DNA from: Hyphomicrobiaceae bacterium
GTDB taxonomy: Bacteria; Pseudomonadota; Alphaproteobacteria; Rhizobiales; Hyphomicrobiaceae
Reading direction: 5' to 3'
DNA: 51,811 bases
Assembly: GCA_025359185.1 (NCBI GenBank)
Contig: JANYHF010000070.1
Span: 1-51,811 of the forward strand
Shown here: piece by piece, positions 19,451 to 28,364 of the stretch
Layout of the letters: the number at the start of each line of letters is the position of its first letter
Position numbering within the stretch: the first letter of the stretch is position 1
Made by a program: the position numbers and the translations under genes
The notes under the pieces: model-generated
What the model saw: the letters and a program-made list of their open reading frames with translations, nothing else
The model's database searches: none
Told to the model about the DNA's origin: nothing

Positions 19451-19498
19451 CTTGCCCACCCCCATCCCAGCCTTCGCTGGGGCTAGGGGTGGAGCAAG
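19451..19498. repeat. Long intergenic hairpin between thrS and the SDR gene
   Basis: CTTGC pairs with GCAAG, CCACCCC with GGGGTGG, and CCCAGC with GCTGGG, around a CTTC loop, giving a three-part stem of 18 base pairs with small internal loops. No T run follows on either strand, so it is not a standard rho-independent terminator. It may be a repeated palindromic element or an mRNA-stabilising hairpin between thrS and the downstream reductase gene. Confidence 0.6.
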
Positions 19499-19522
19499 AA
19501 AGCCCTAAGGCGTGGAGTTTCG

Positions 19523-21505
19523 CTAAGCCGCCCGCCGCTGCTTGGCCCGGCGCGCATCGGGCGTGGTGCCCTCATCCACCAACAACGCCACCACATCATC
19601 AAGCTTCATGATCACCTGCTCTTGCGAGCCTAAGCGCCGGATCGACACCTGCTGCTCTTCGGCCTCACGCTTGCCGACGACGAGCAGCATCGGCACCTTG
19701 GCCAACGAATGTTCTCTTACTTTGTAGTTGATCTTCTCGTTGCGCACGTCCATCTCGGCCCGCACGCCCGCTTGCCGCAGCTCGGCCAGAACTTCGGCCG
19801 CGTAACCATCCGCGTCCGACACAATGGTGCAGACGATGGCTTGCACCGGCGTCAGCCACATCGGCAGATGCCCAGCGGTGTTCTCCAGCAGAATGCCCAG
19901 GAACCGCTCTAGCGAGCCGAACATGGCCCGGTGCAGCATGACCGGCGTTTTCTTGTCGCCCGCTGCATCGATGTAGAACGCACCGAAGCGGCCCGGCAGA
20001 TTGAAGTCCACCTGGTTGGTACCGCATTGCCAGGTACGGCCGATGGCGTCTTTCAAGTGGTACTCAAACTTCGGCCCGTAGAACGCGCCCTCGCCTTCCG
20101 CGATAGAGACTTTCACGCGGTTGGAGATCTGCCCGACCTTGTCGAGCACCCGCTTCATCGCCGTCTCGGCCTTGTCCCACAGCGCATCCTCGCCTACACG
20201 CTTCTCGGGGCGCGTGGCGAGCTTGATTTGCACATCCTCGAAGCCGTAATCTTTATAGATCGAGAGCATGAAATCGTTGACCTTCAGGCTTTCGGCTTCG
20301 ATCTGATCTTCCGTACAGAAAATATGCGCGTCGTCCTGCGTGAAGGCGCGCACACGCATCAGGCCGTGCATGGCGCCTGACGGCTCGTAGCGGTGGACGA
20401 TGCCGAACTCGGCGAGCTTGATCGGCAAGGATTTGTAACTGGTCAGGCCATGCTTGAAGATCTGCACATGGCCCGGGCAGTTCATCGGCTTCAACGCAAA
20501 CACTCGCTCGTCTGCCGTGTCGTCACCGGCCGAGGTGCAGGCGAACATATTCTCCTTGTACCACTGCCAATGGCCCGAGGTTTCCCACATGGACTTGTCC
20601 ATCAGCTGCGGAGAGTTGACCTCCTGGTAGCCTTCGACATTCTGCCGCCGCCGCATATAGGCAATCAGCCCCTGGAACACCGTCCACCCCTTGGCGTGCC
20701 AGAACACAGTGCCCGGCGCCTCATCCTGGAAATGGAACAGGTCCATGTCGCGGCCGAGTTTGCGGTGATCGCGTTTCTCGGCCTCTTCGAGCATCGTCAG
20801 ATGCGCGGCTAGATCTTTGTCCGACGCCCAGGCCGTGCCGTAGATACGTTGCAGCTGCGCCTTGGTATGGTCGCCGCGCCAGTAGGAGCCCGACGTGCGC
20901 ATCAGCTTGAAGGCGTTGCCGATATCGCCCGTTGAGCGCATATGCGGGCCGCGGCAGAGGTCGGTCCACTCGCCCTGCTTGTAGATGCGGAGCGTCTCAC
21001 CGGCCGGGATCGAATCCACCAGCTCGACCTTGTAGTTCTCACCTTTGGCCGCGAAAAACGCCTTGGCCTGATCGCGCTCCCAGAATTCCTTCGTGAACGG
21101 CTTGTTGCGCTTGATGATGTCGCGCATCCGGGCTTCGATCTTGGGCAGATCGTCCGGCATGAACGGCTCTTTTTTGTCAAAATCGTACCAGAAGCCGTTT
21201 TCGATCACAGGGCCGATGGTGACTTGCGTGCCTGGCCACAATTCCTGCACGGCCTCTGCCAGCACATGCGCGCTGTCGTGCCGGATCAGCTCAAGCGCTT
21301 CGGGGTCCTCGCGCGAAATGAACTTTATTGCCGCGCTCGCAGTGATGGGATCAGCGATATCCGCAAGTACGCCGTCAAGCGCCATAGCGACCGTGCGCTT
21401 GGCCAGCGATTTCGCAATACTCTCGGCCACGTCCTTGCCGGTGATGCCGGCCTTGAAGGGACGCTTGGAGCCGTCGGGGAACGTCAGGATGATGTCAGCG
21501 GACAT
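19523..21505 (-). CDS. thrS: Threonyl-tRNA synthetase
   Basis: A 660-residue class II aminoacyl-tRNA synthetase that charges tRNA(Thr). It has the N-terminal TGS domain (1-62), the editing domain with H76xxxH80 ([12 protein letters not shown]), and the catalytic core with the zinc Cys in KPMNCPGH, motif 2 as [15 protein letters not shown] followed by [10 protein letters not shown], and motif 3-like [13 protein letters not shown]. The C-terminal anticodon-binding domain begins around 560. The length matches full-length bacterial ThrRS. The last residues ([11 protein letters not shown]) are a basic tail. The upstream region to 21602 is short and shows no T-box, as expected for a proteobacterium. 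Confidence 0.98.
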   Translation of the reverse strand: MSADIILTFPDGSKRPFKAGITGKDVAESIAKSLAKRTVAMALDGVLADIADPITASAAIKFISREDPEALELIRHDSAHVLAEAVQELWPGTQVTIGPVIENGFWYDFDKKEPFMPDDLPKIEARMRDIIKRNKPFTKEFWERDQAKAFFAAKGENYKVELVDSIPAGETLRIYKQGEWTDLCRGPHMRSTGDIGNAFKLMRTSGSYWRGDHTKAQLQRIYGTAWASDKDLAAHLTMLEEAEKRDHRKLGRDMDLFHFQDEAPGTVFWHAKGWTVFQGLIAYMRRRQNVEGYQEVNSPQLMDKSMWETSGHWQWYKENMFACTSAGDDTADERVFALKPMNCPGHVQIFKHGLTSYKSLPIKLAEFGIVHRYEPSGAMHGLMRVRAFTQDDAHIFCTEDQIEAESLKVNDFMLSIYKDYGFEDVQIKLATRPEKRVGEDALWDKAETAMKRVLDKVGQISNRVKVSIAEGEGAFYGPKFEYHLKDAIGRTWQCGTNQVDFNLPGRFGAFYIDAAGDKKTPVMLHRAMFGSLERFLGILLENTAGHLPMWLTPVQAIVCTIVSDADGYAAEVLAELRQAGVRAEMDVRNEKINYKVREHSLAKVPMLLVVGKREAEEQQVSIRRLGSQEQVIMKLDDVVALLVDEGTTPDARRAKQRRAA

Positions 21506-21602
21506 GGATGTCTCCTCTCACTCGCTGCCTACGATCGCAGGTAAGATGGGTTTCGAACCAGGCGCTGTTCTAGCGACATCGGAGTGATTTGTCAGCAGGC
21601 CG

Positions 21603-22190
21603 CTAAGGCGTGGCTGACGGAGGCCGCTTTCGCTCCAGATAGGCGTTCACAACCCGAAGCATCACATCCTGAATTGAGCTCGAGGCGTTGATGTAAACCA
21701 CCACCGGCCAGGCCAGCCAGCTGTTGACGCCCGTGACATTGGCCATGCCGGGCGTCGCTCTGACGGCCTTGCCTGCTTTGATCTCTATTTTTGGCGCGAA
21801 CGTGAAGGCGACGGGAAGCTTGCCCCGGCTGGTATCGATCTCGCACGCGACGGGCTGTGGCGGCGCAACGAACGTATGGTCCGGGGCCTGCACGGCGGCA
21901 TCAAGCAGCGCACGTTCGAGCTTGATGGTGATCTGACATTGCGCATCCTTCAGCAGCTGGCGCGTGATTTTCTGCACCTGCTCGCGGTCGGCCTTCTCCA
22001 TCACGGCGGGAAAACCGCAGGAGATCTCCGGCGACCGGGATTCCATGAATTGCTGCCAGCAATCGGCTTCCATCTGTTCGGGGGTCTGCGAGGACGGTGC
22101 GGCTTGCGCCAATGGAAAACCGTGGAGTTGAATCACTACAACCGTTGTGGCGGCCAAACTCTGCAACGTCCATCTGCCAGAACCCGCCAT
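21603..22190 (-). CDS. Exported protein of unknown function
   Basis: A 195-residue protein started at ATG 22190 (a GTG at 22196 is also in frame). It has a signal peptide of about 32 residues (hydrophobic core LAATTVVVIQL, end PLAQAA), then a four-Cys mature domain (DCWQ, ISCGF, AQCQI, ACEI) consistent with two disulphides. The C-terminal half is beta-rich (LPVAFTFAPKIEIKAGKAVRA) and has a WPVVVYINA segment. No family is recognised. It lies 97 bases after the start of thrS in the opposite transcriptional sense of order (it is upstream of thrS on the same strand), and is divergent from the oxidase subunit gene. Confidence 0.75.
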   Translation of the reverse strand: MAGSGRWTLQSLAATTVVVIQLHGFPLAQAAPSSQTPEQMEADCWQQFMESRSPEISCGFPAVMEKADREQVQKITRQLLKDAQCQITIKLERALLDAAVQAPDHTFVAPPQPVACEIDTSRGKLPVAFTFAPKIEIKAGKAVRATPGMANVTGVNSWLAWPVVVYINASSSIQDVMLRVVNAYLERKRPPSATP

Positions 22191-22374
22191 GTCCACCGGT
22201 CACTCACTATTTCCGCTGGTAAGGCGAACACCCCAATTATGGCTGCAATCCGGCCGCAGACGATTGCGGCATATTCTCTGGAGTTGCCACCTGACGATTG
22301 CCCGGCCGTGGCGATTTGGCTAAACGATCGGCTCAATCTGCAATTTGGGTGCTGCCGCCCGACGGAGACTCCCC

Positions 22375-22518
22375 ATGAACATCGACACTAGCAACAGCCA
22401 TGCCGCGATGGACTACCGCGCGCACTTTGCGACCTATCGCGGTTTCATCCAGGTCGCGGTCTGGGGCTCGATTATCATCGCTGTCATTCTGGCCCTCATG
22501 GCGGCCTTCCTCATCTGA
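22375..22518 (+). CDS. aa3-type cytochrome c oxidase subunit IV (47 residues)
   Basis: This tiny gene starts at ATG 22375, seven bases after GGAG, and ends at TGA 22516. The product has a polar N-terminus (MNIDTSNSHAAMDYRAHFATY) and a single membrane helix (VAVWGSIIIAVILALMAAFLI). The MDYxxHxxTYxGF signature followed by one helix is characteristic of the small bacterial aa3 oxidase subunit IV found in alphaproteobacteria, which packs against subunits I and III. It lies 142 bases before pntAA on the same strand; linkage of this gene to pnt is a pattern I recall from alphaproteobacteria. Short length makes start and identity depend on the signature. Confidence 0.85.
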   Translation: MNIDTSNSHAAMDYRAHFATYRGFIQVAVWGSIIIAVILALMAAFLI

Positions 22519-22660
22519 CGGGAAGCGGCTATAGATCGGGCTGCCTTCCTCGCAGTTTTCCTGCTGGATGCCGATTACAAGTGCCTCCGCGCGACGCCGT
22601 CCGGTGATCGCGCCGGAGCCGTGTCTGGCATCCCATACCGCAGTTCACCCGGAGCCTGGG

Positions 22661-23797
22661 ATGATCACGATTGCCGTTACGGCCGAAGCCAGCGATGAGC
22701 CCCGGATCGGGATCAGCCCCGAGACCGCAAAGAAGCTGGTGCAGAAGGGCTGCCGCGTGGCCGTGCAAAGCGGCGCCGGCAACCGGTCGCGCTTTAGCGA
22801 TGCCGACTTTACGGCCTCCGGTGCGACAGTGATGGAAAGCGCCGCAGACGTGCTAGCCGCGGCCGACGTGCTGTTGAAAGTGCGGCGGCCAGACGCCGCT
22901 GATGTTGCAGGTTTGAAGCGCGGCGCCGTGGTTGCCGCCATGCTAGAGCCTTTCGGCGATCGCGCAGGGCTCGATGCCATGGCCGGGGCGGGCCTCACAT
23001 CGTTCGCGATGGAGATGATGCCTCGCATCTCGCGTGCACAGTCGATGGACGTCCTCTCCTCGCAATCCAACCTTGCAGGCTACAAGGCCGTGGTCGATGC
23101 CGCCGCCATGTTCCAGCGCGCGCTGCCGATGATGATGACGGCGGCGGGTACGGTTCCGGCGGCCCGGATATTTGTCATGGGCGCGGGCGTGGCCGGGTTG
23201 CAGGCGATTGCCACGGCGCGGCGTTTGGGCGGCGTGGTGTCGGCGACAGACGTTCGGCCTGCGTCGAAAGAGCAGGTGGCTTCGCTCGGTGCCAAGTTCG
23301 TGGCCGTCGAAGACGAGGAATTCAAACAGGCCGAGACGACCGCTGGCTACGCCAAACCGATGTCGGCCGAGTACCAGGCCAAACAGGCTGAACTGGTGGC
23401 CAAGCACATTGCCGGGCAGGATATCGTCATCACCACGGCGCTGATCCCCGGCCGCCCCGCGCCAAAACTGATTACGCGCGCGATGGTCGAGAGTATGAAG
23501 CCCGGCTCCATCATCGTCGATATGGCGGTGGAGCGTGGCGGCAATTGCGAGCTGTCGAAGTTCGGCGAGACGGTGGACCACAACGGCGTGCGTATCCATG
23601 GCCCGGCGAATCTCGCGGGCGAAGTGTCGGTGAACGCCTCCAGCCTCTATGCCAAGAACCTGCTCAACTTCCTCGATCCCTTGATCGAAAAAGGCGCCGA
23701 GGCACTGAAGATCAATTGGGACGACGAGATCATCAAAGGCACACTGGTTACGCACGACGGCAAGATTGTGCATCCGGCACTGCAACCAAAGGGATAA
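22661..23797 (+). CDS. pntAA: NAD(P) transhydrogenase subunit alpha part 1 (NAD-binding domain I)
   Basis: A 378-residue soluble subunit that binds NAD(H) and passes hydride to NADP+ in domain III. The start ATG 22661 follows GGAG by six bases. Visible are the AlaDH/PNT N-terminal domain ([25 protein letters not shown] type start), the mobile-loop area and the Rossmann motif [19 protein letters not shown] near residue 170. The length matches the stand-alone alpha-1 subunit of the Rhodospirillum-type three-gene enzyme. pntAB starts five bases after its stop. The complex sits in the inner membrane and uses proton motive force to make NADPH. Confidence 0.97.
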   Translation: MITIAVTAEASDEPRIGISPETAKKLVQKGCRVAVQSGAGNRSRFSDADFTASGATVMESAADVLAAADVLLKVRRPDAADVAGLKRGAVVAAMLEPFGDRAGLDAMAGAGLTSFAMEMMPRISRAQSMDVLSSQSNLAGYKAVVDAAAMFQRALPMMMTAAGTVPAARIFVMGAGVAGLQAIATARRLGGVVSATDVRPASKEQVASLGAKFVAVEDEEFKQAETTAGYAKPMSAEYQAKQAELVAKHIAGQDIVITTALIPGRPAPKLITRAMVESMKPGSIIVDMAVERGGNCELSKFGETVDHNGVRIHGPANLAGEVSVNASSLYAKNLLNFLDPLIEKGAEALKINWDDEIIKGTLVTHDGKIVHPALQPKG

Positions 23798-23802
23798 GTG
23801 CG

Positions 23803-24258
23803 ATGACGATTGGACTTAGAACTGAGGCAACAGGCAGCAGGCAGCAGGCGACAAGGCACCTGCTCCTCACGACACTTTCCCGCTGCCTGCTGCCTGTTGC
23901 TTGCGGCCTCATTGCACTCGCCACGCCGGCGCTCGCATCTGAAGACGCTGGCGGCGCGGTGGATCCGTTCGTGTACCGCCTGGCCGTGTTCGTGCTGGCG
24001 ATCTTCGTTGGCTACTACGTCGTCTGGTCGGTGACGCCGGCGCTGCACACGCCATTGATGTCGGTCACCAACGCTATTTCGTCCGTGATCGTTGTCGGCG
24101 CACTGTTGTCCGTGGGCGTATCACTGGCGATGTCAGGCTCGATCCTCGCCAAGCTGTTCGGGCTGATCGCCTTGACGCTGGCGGCCGTAAATATTTTCGG
24201 CGGGTTTCTGGTCACCCAGCGCATGCTGGCCATGTACAAGAAAAAGGACAAGAAGTAG
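23803..24258 (+). CDS. pntAB: NAD(P) transhydrogenase subunit alpha part 2 (membrane domain II)
   Basis: A 151-residue membrane subunit. Residues 47-151 are the conserved part, with three to four helices ([52 protein letters not shown]) and the [11 protein letters not shown] end typical of PntAB. The first 46 residues are odd: [19 protein letters not shown] and a signal-like hydrophobic run are encoded by a perfect 19-bp inverted repeat (23827-23845 with 23882-23900). The element keeps the frame open and may have created this N-terminus. It lies five bases after pntAA; pntB follows at 24361 after another inverted repeat. Confidence 0.95.
   Translation: MTIGLRTEATGSRQQATRHLLLTTLSRCLLPVACGLIALATPALASEDAGGAVDPFVYRLAVFVLAIFVGYYVVWSVTPALHTPLMSVTNAISSVIVVGALLSVGVSLAMSGSILAKLFGLIALTLAAVNIFGGFLVTQRMLAMYKKKDKK
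23827..23900. repeat. Inverted repeat element A, inside the pntAB coding sequence
   Basis: The left arm GCAACAGGCAGCAGGCAGC (23827-23845) is perfectly complementary to 23882-23900, with a 36-base loop. Each arm is built of the near-tandem word GCAGGCA. It occupies codons 9-33 of pntAB without breaking the frame. Architecture matches elements B to E in this window although the word differs. Confidence 0.85.
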
Positions 24259-24260
24259 GG

Positions 24261-24339
24261 GCGAATAGTGAGTGGCGAGTAGCCAATAGGGCTCGCCGCT
24301 ACTGACGTCCTTATTTGATACTCGCAACACACTATTCGC
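24261..24339. repeat. Inverted repeat element B, between pntAB and pntB
   Basis: Arm 24261-24280 (GCGAATAGTGAGTGGCGAGT) is complementary to 24320-24339 at 18 of 20 positions. Arms consist of degenerate words of the type GAATAG/GAGTGG/GAGTAG. It fills almost all of the 102-base gap between the pntAB stop and the pntB start, leaving the GGAG ribosome site of pntB free. Confidence 0.8.
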
Positions 24340-24360
24340 TCTGTGCTTTCGGAGCCTTCC

Positions 24361-25764
24361 ATGTCGACCAACACCGCTGCGCTCGCCTATCTCGTCTCCG
24401 GCATCCTTTTCATAATGGCACTGCGCGGGCTGTCGAACCCCGAAAGCAGCCGCGCCGGCAACCGCTATGGCATGATCGGCATGGCCATCGCCATGCTCAC
24501 GACGCTGACGCAGCTGGGCGAATTCGGATTTGTCAGCGGGCTGCTGATTTTGATCGGACTTGGCGCGGGCGGCTTCATCGGTGCCTATATCGCGCGCACC
24601 ATACCTATGACAGCGATGCCCGAACTGGTCGCAGCGTTTCACTCGCTCGTGGGTCTGGCGGCAGTGTTCGTTGCAGCAGGCGCGGTGAACGCACCACAGG
24701 CCTTCGGTATCGCGGTGCCCGGCGGCATAGCTACCCAGAGCCTCATTGAAATGTCGATCGGCGTCGCCATCGGCGCGATCACCTTCACCGGTTCGGTGAT
24801 AGCGTTTGCAAAACTGTCGGGCCGGATGTCGGGCAAGCCGATCATCCTGCCGATGCGCCATCTGATCAACGGAGCGCTGGCCGTACTGCTGGTGCTGCTG
24901 ATCTGGGGCTTTGTGTCCTCCGGCGGCTCGCAGCTGCTGTTCTGGCTGATCGTGTTGGTAGCACTGGTGTTCGGCGGACTTATCATCATCCCGATTGGCG
25001 GTGCCGACATGCCAGTCGTGATCTCGATGCTGAACTCCTATTCCGGCTGGGCGGCGGCAGGCATCGGCTTCACGCTAGGCAACCTCGCGCTGATCGTCAC
25101 TGGCGCGCTGGTCGGCTCATCCGGCGCCATCCTCAGCTACATCATGTGCAAAGGCATGAACCGCAACTTCTTCTCGGTCATCATGGGTGGCTTTGGTGGT
25201 GAGACTGCGGCGGCGGCGGGCGCGGGCGAGCAGCGGCCGGTCAAGCAGGGTTCGGCCGAGGACGCGGCTTTTGCTATGAAGAACGCCAGCAAGGTGATCT
25301 TTGTGCCTGGCTACGGCATGGCGGTCGCGCAGGCGCAGCACGCCGTGCGCGAGTTGGCCGACACGCTGAAGAAGGCCGGTGTCGAAGTGAAATACGCGAT
25401 TCACCCGGTCGCGGGCCGGATGCCCGGCCACATGAACGTGCTTCTGGCCGAAGCGAATGTGCCCTACGACGAAGTGTTCGAGCTCGAAGACATCAACAGC
25501 GAGTTCAAGGGCGCGGATATTGTGTACGTGATCGGTGCCAACGACGTGACCAACCCGGCTGCCAAGGAGGACAAGACCTCGCCGATCTACGGAATGCCGG
25601 TACTGGAAGTGTGGAACGGCGGCACGGTGATGTTTGTGAAGCGCTCTTTGGCTTCAGGCTATGCCGGAATCGACAACACTCTGTTCTACCGCGACAACAC
25701 GATGATGCTGCTCGGCGACGCCAAGAAAATGACGGAGAGCATTGTGAAGGCGATGGGGCATTGA
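24361..25764 (+). CDS. pntB: NAD(P) transhydrogenase subunit beta
   Basis: A 467-residue subunit with about nine membrane helices (domain II, residues 1-260) and the cytosolic NADP(H)-binding domain III (about 290-467). ATG 24361 follows GGAG at 24351. Domain III shows VIFVPGYGMAVAQAQH, HPVAGRMPGHMNVLLAEANVPYD, VIGANDVTNPAA and the RSLASGYAGIDN loop, all conserved in proton-translocating transhydrogenases. With pntAA and pntAB it completes the inner-membrane pump that reduces NADP+ with NADH at the expense of the proton gradient. No clear terminator follows; a REP-like element begins at 25938. Confidence 0.98.
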   Translation: MSTNTAALAYLVSGILFIMALRGLSNPESSRAGNRYGMIGMAIAMLTTLTQLGEFGFVSGLLILIGLGAGGFIGAYIARTIPMTAMPELVAAFHSLVGLAAVFVAAGAVNAPQAFGIAVPGGIATQSLIEMSIGVAIGAITFTGSVIAFAKLSGRMSGKPIILPMRHLINGALAVLLVLLIWGFVSSGGSQLLFWLIVLVALVFGGLIIIPIGGADMPVVISMLNSYSGWAAAGIGFTLGNLALIVTGALVGSSGAILSYIMCKGMNRNFFSVIMGGFGGETAAAAGAGEQRPVKQGSAEDAAFAMKNASKVIFVPGYGMAVAQAQHAVRELADTLKKAGVEVKYAIHPVAGRMPGHMNVLLAEANVPYDEVFELEDINSEFKGADIVYVIGANDVTNPAAKEDKTSPIYGMPVLEVWNGGTVMFVKRSLASGYAGIDNTLFYRDNTMMLLGDAKKMTESIVKAMGH

Positions 25765-25937
25765 GGGCGCAAGGCCGTGCCCGATCAGGCCGCGCGGGCC
25801 TATCTGCACGTCATCGCCGTAGAACCCGAAATGGTGGCGCGGGCTTTGGCGACAGTGAAGACGCCGATGGCGGCAGAGTGACGTTGGTGATTTATCCGAG
25901 ATCGATGTTGTTCCGGCATGAGCCCGGCACTCAGACC

Positions 25938-26022
25938 GTAGGGTGTGGGCTGAGCCTCTTTGCCAAGCCCACCACAGGGAGCGCAATCACCACGGTGGGC
26001 CTCGCGAAGAGGCTCAACCCAC
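25938..26022. repeat. REP-like palindromic repeat, copy 1
   Basis: The segment 25945-25973 is complementary to 25994-26022 at 25 of 29 positions, so a 29-bp imperfect stem with a 20-base loop can form. The left module 25938-25973 (GTAGGGTG...GAGCC...AAGCCCACC) recurs at 27746-27780, 19 of 22 bases matching over the right half. It lies between the convergent ends of pntB and the universal stress protein gene, a usual place for REP-type elements. Confidence 0.75.
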
Positions 26023-26029
26023 CTTTCGC

Positions 26030-26440
26030 CTAGGGCACCACAGTCACCGGGCAATGCGCCTTGTGCACAATACCGGTCGAAACCGAGCCTAGGAATGTCC
26101 GCTGCACCGCGCCTTTGCCGCCGGAACCTACGACAATCTGGTCGGCGTGCTTTTCACGCGCGATGGCGATGACGGTATCGGCGATATCTGCTCCCTTTGC
26201 CAGGACGCTGTTGACGCTGGCAACACCCGCCGCCTTGGCGTCTCGAACGCCGTCATTCAACGCTTCCTGCGCACGATTGGGATCCCACTGCGGGATCGGC
26301 CCGCCGCGTCCTAGAATGTGAGGCAGCACGGCCAGCAGTATAAGATCGCCGCCAAGCGCCTTGGCAAGCATGGCTGAATGGAGCACAGCCTTATGCGCAT
26401 GCGGGCTGCCATCGGTTGCGCATATAACAGTCTTTGTCAT
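26030..26440 (-). CDS. Universal stress protein (UspA family)
   Basis: A 136-residue single UspA domain. ATG 26440 is chosen because GGAGGT lies six bases upstream and the product then starts MTKTVICATDGSPHA, the canonical first strand with the Asp. The ATP-binding tail motif is present as VVGSGGKGAVQRTFLGSVSTGIVHKAHCPVTVV (G-2x-G-9x-G-S/T pattern). Such cytosolic proteins bind ATP and support survival under starvation or low oxygen. It is convergent with pntB and divergent from the next membrane protein gene. No regulatory site was recognised. Confidence 0.94.
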   Translation of the reverse strand: MTKTVICATDGSPHAHKAVLHSAMLAKALGGDLILLAVLPHILGRGGPIPQWDPNRAQEALNDGVRDAKAAGVASVNSVLAKGADIADTVIAIAREKHADQIVVGSGGKGAVQRTFLGSVSTGIVHKAHCPVTVVP

Positions 26441-26665
26441 CGAAGACCTCCAAGAAACCTGGCGCGGCGGCCCGTTGCCGTCCGTCAAGTGGAGGCAGTA
26501 TGACGTGAGTTCCAAGGGTAGACTTTGCGGCAGATCAAGCGTAGCCGTTGGCGAAATGCGGCTGCGCAACATCGTGGTCATTGGGTATGCCGGAGTATTC
26601 CCAGTGGCGGCCGCACTCCTTGCTCTGCTGTTTTGGACGACAAAGCCTGTGGAGTTTTTGGTCAA

Positions 26666-27073
26666 ATGCGGGACACGAACATGCTGCAAGTGTTGTGGAG
26701 TGGAGCACTCTACTTCGCGATCGTCTTCGTGACCGCTTTTGGGCTCGGAGTGCTACGAGTGTCGGTAGTTGCACCACGTCTGGGCGACGTCATCGCAGTT
26801 TTAATAGAGTTGCCGATTATGTTGGCAGTCTCTTGGCTCGTTTGCAGCCAAGTCGTTTATTATTTCGAAGTCCCAAACTGGTGGGTGCCTCGGCTGGTCA
26901 TGGGCGCCGTGGCGTTTCTCCTGTTGATGGTAGCCGAGCCGTGTGTAGCCGTGTTTGGATTTGGGCGAACGCTTGCTCAGTACTTTGGTACGTTCGGATC
27001 GACGGCGGCGATCATCGGGCTGCTCGGTCAAATTGCTTTCGCACTTATTCCACTTGCGCAATCGCTCCGCTGA
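26666..27073 (+). CDS. Membrane protein of unknown function, four helices
   Basis: A 135-residue protein started at ATG 26666 (MRDTNMLQVLWSG); GGAG at 26651 is somewhat distant, and ATG 26681 is an alternative. Four hydrophobic segments are visible (ALYFAIVFVTAFGLGVLRV, IELPIMLAVSWLVCSQVVYYF, LVMGAVAFLLLMVAEPCVAVF, AAIIGLLGQIAFALIPL). The RVxxVAPRLGD motif after helix 1 and the conserved Glu in helix 2 are features of a small uncharacterised integral membrane family that I cannot name. It stands alone, divergent from the stress protein gene and convergent with the next gene. Codon use in this region is less GC-rich than in neighbours. Confidence 0.6.
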   Translation: MRDTNMLQVLWSGALYFAIVFVTAFGLGVLRVSVVAPRLGDVIAVLIELPIMLAVSWLVCSQVVYYFEVPNWWVPRLVMGAVAFLLLMVAEPCVAVFGFGRTLAQYFGTFGSTAAIIGLLGQIAFALIPLAQSLR

Positions 27074-27186
27074 AGCGTTCGAAACATCGTCGACGTACAG
27101 CGGCTCAAGCAATGACAGCACCTGGCCCGGTGTTGACGTTCGTTCCGACGCCCGCCCGGCCCGGGCGCCGCACCGCCGTCGCATGC

Positions 27187-27570
27187 TTACGCCGTCTGAC
27201 GGGAGCGGGTCGCTGTCCGGCGGCTCAGGTGAACGAGCCCCGTCAGCGCGTACCAGATCGTTAGCACCGCCAGCTCGGCCAGAGCGCCCAGGATCAGCAG
27301 CAGCAGGGCGCGGGGGCCGAGTTCATCTGACAGACCCGCGCTGACTTTGTATTTTACCGACGCCGGCAGGTTGTTGTCGATGAGGCCGTACAGCCAGATC
27401 GTGATCGGCCGGAGCTGCGCGTAAATCCAGCCAAGCGTGTCGGGATAGACGGCGTAGAGATAGACGAACGCGACCCAGACCAGCGCGACCACAATGAAAA
27501 ACAATGCCAGCCGGGCGATTGTCTTGAGAGCCGCGCGTGCTACCCAATTACCTTCTGACACCATAACCAT
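27187..27570 (-). CDS. Membrane protein of unknown function
   Basis: A 127-residue protein if started at ATG 27570 (MVMVSEGNW), with GGCGAG just upstream; a GTG at 27621 would add 17 Gly/Arg-rich residues. Two strong hydrophobic segments are seen (LALFFIVVALVWVAFVYLYAV and LLLLILGALAELAVLTIWYALTGLV), separated by an amphipathic stretch RPITIWLYGLIDNNLP and a basic C-terminus (HLSRRTATRSRQTA). No family is recognised. It is convergent with the previous gene and lies downstream of the ribosomal operon terminator, so it is probably transcribed on its own. Confidence 0.6.
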   Translation of the reverse strand: MVMVSEGNWVARAALKTIARLALFFIVVALVWVAFVYLYAVYPDTLGWIYAQLRPITIWLYGLIDNNLPASVKYKVSAGLSDELGPRALLLLILGALAELAVLTIWYALTGLVHLSRRTATRSRQTA

Positions 27571-27682
27571 CTCGCCGCCGCCAAACCTGATCCCACCGCC
27601 AGCACCCTTGCTACGGGACACTCAATAAGTCTCGGTCAGTACCATGACGTCAGTATGGCGGGAAGGGTTTCGCACAAAAACG

Positions 27683-27716
27683 AAAAAAGCGCGGGGGGCC
27701 AGGATGCCTCGCGCTT
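27683..27716 (-). terminator. Rho-independent terminator of the ribosomal superoperon
   Basis: On the minus strand AAGCGCG (27716-27710), extended by AGG/CCCC pairing, folds back on CGCGCTT (27693-27687), and TTTTTT follows at 27688-27683, then CGTTTTTG. It lies about 110 bases after the rplQ stop, which marks the end of the rpsL-to-rplQ transcript. Confidence 0.88.
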
Positions 27717-27745
27717 CCGGGGAGATGACCGAGAACTTGCTGAGC

Positions 27746-27803
27746 GTAGGGTGGTGCGGAGCCCCTTGGCGAAGCCCACCGATGGCTTGGCACGGTGGGC
27801 TTC
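27746..27803. repeat. REP-like palindromic repeat, copy 2
   Basis: The module 27746-27780 (GTAGGGTG...GAGCCCCTTGGCGAAGCCCACC) resembles 25938-25973. Its right end GAAGCCCACC (27771-27780) is perfectly complementary to GGTGGGCTTC at 27794-27803. It sits between rplQ and its terminator. Confidence 0.75.
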
Positions 27804-27828
27804 TTAGGTTCAGCGCCACCGTTTGCCC

Positions 27829-28263
27829 CTAAGCTGCCGCCGCCGGTGCTGCTGCCTTCTGCGCTTCGTGGCGGGCCTTGTCAGCCTTGCCTTTAGCGGC
27901 GATATCGCGGTCAACCAGCTCAATGACCGCCACAGGAGCGTTATCGCCGGTGCGGAAGCCAGCCTTGAGCACGCGCGTGTAGCCTCCCATGCGGGTTTGG
28001 TAGCGTGGCGCCAGCGTATCAAACAGCTTCTTGACCACGACCTCGTTGTTCATGAGTCTGGATGTAACGAGCCGCCGGGCATGCAGGCTGCCCTTCTTGG
28101 CCAGCGTGATCAGCTTTTCGGCAACGCTGCGCAGTTCCTTGGCCTTGGGCAAGGTCGTGACGATCTGCTCATGCTCGAACAGCGACAATGTGAGATTGGC
28201 CAGCATCGCCTTGCGGTGGCTGGTATCGCGATTGAAGCGGCGATGGGCTTTGCCGTGACGCAT
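27829..28263 (-). CDS. rplQ: 50S ribosomal protein L17
   Basis: A 144-residue protein of the large subunit that lines the exit-tunnel area. It begins [20 protein letters not shown], the universal L17 start, which fixes ATG 28263. [15 protein letters not shown] and [28 protein letters not shown] complete the family core by residue 120. The remaining 25 residues are an Ala/Lys tail ending PAAAA. It is the last gene of the superoperon, 101 bases after rpoA with inverted repeat C in the gap. Confidence 0.98.
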   Translation of the reverse strand: MRHGKAHRRFNRDTSHRKAMLANLTLSLFEHEQIVTTLPKAKELRSVAEKLITLAKKGSLHARRLVTSRLMNNEVVVKKLFDTLAPRYQTRMGGYTRVLKAGFRTGDNAPVAVIELVDRDIAAKGKADKARHEAQKAAAPAAAA

Positions 28264-28298
28264 TGTGTGTCTCTCCGGGGGCAGACCCCAATACAATG

Positions 28299-28351
28299 GG
28301 CTTTCGGCTTTGGACTTTGGGCAATGGTTCCAGTGCCTAAAGCCTAAAGCC
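28299..28351. repeat. Inverted repeat element C, between rpoA and rplQ
   Basis: Arm 28299-28315 (GGCTTTCGGCTTTGGAC) is complementary to 28335-28351 (GCCTAAAGCCTAAAGCC) at 14 of 17 positions, with a 19-base loop. Each arm is a near-tandem repeat of GGCTTT(A/C/G). It occupies the gap between two co-transcribed genes. Confidence 0.75.
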
Positions 28352-28364
28352 TTTTGCCAGTTTC

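Noticed and set aside
21547-21561. GGTTTCGAACC resembling a tRNA T-loop upstream of thrS
   Set aside because: No acceptor stem, D arm or anticodon arm can be built around it on either strand.
25777-25881. 34-codon frame from GTG just after pntB (ends in KTPMAAE)
   Set aside because: No ribosome site and no recognisable family; it may be a remnant, but the evidence is too thin for a gene call.
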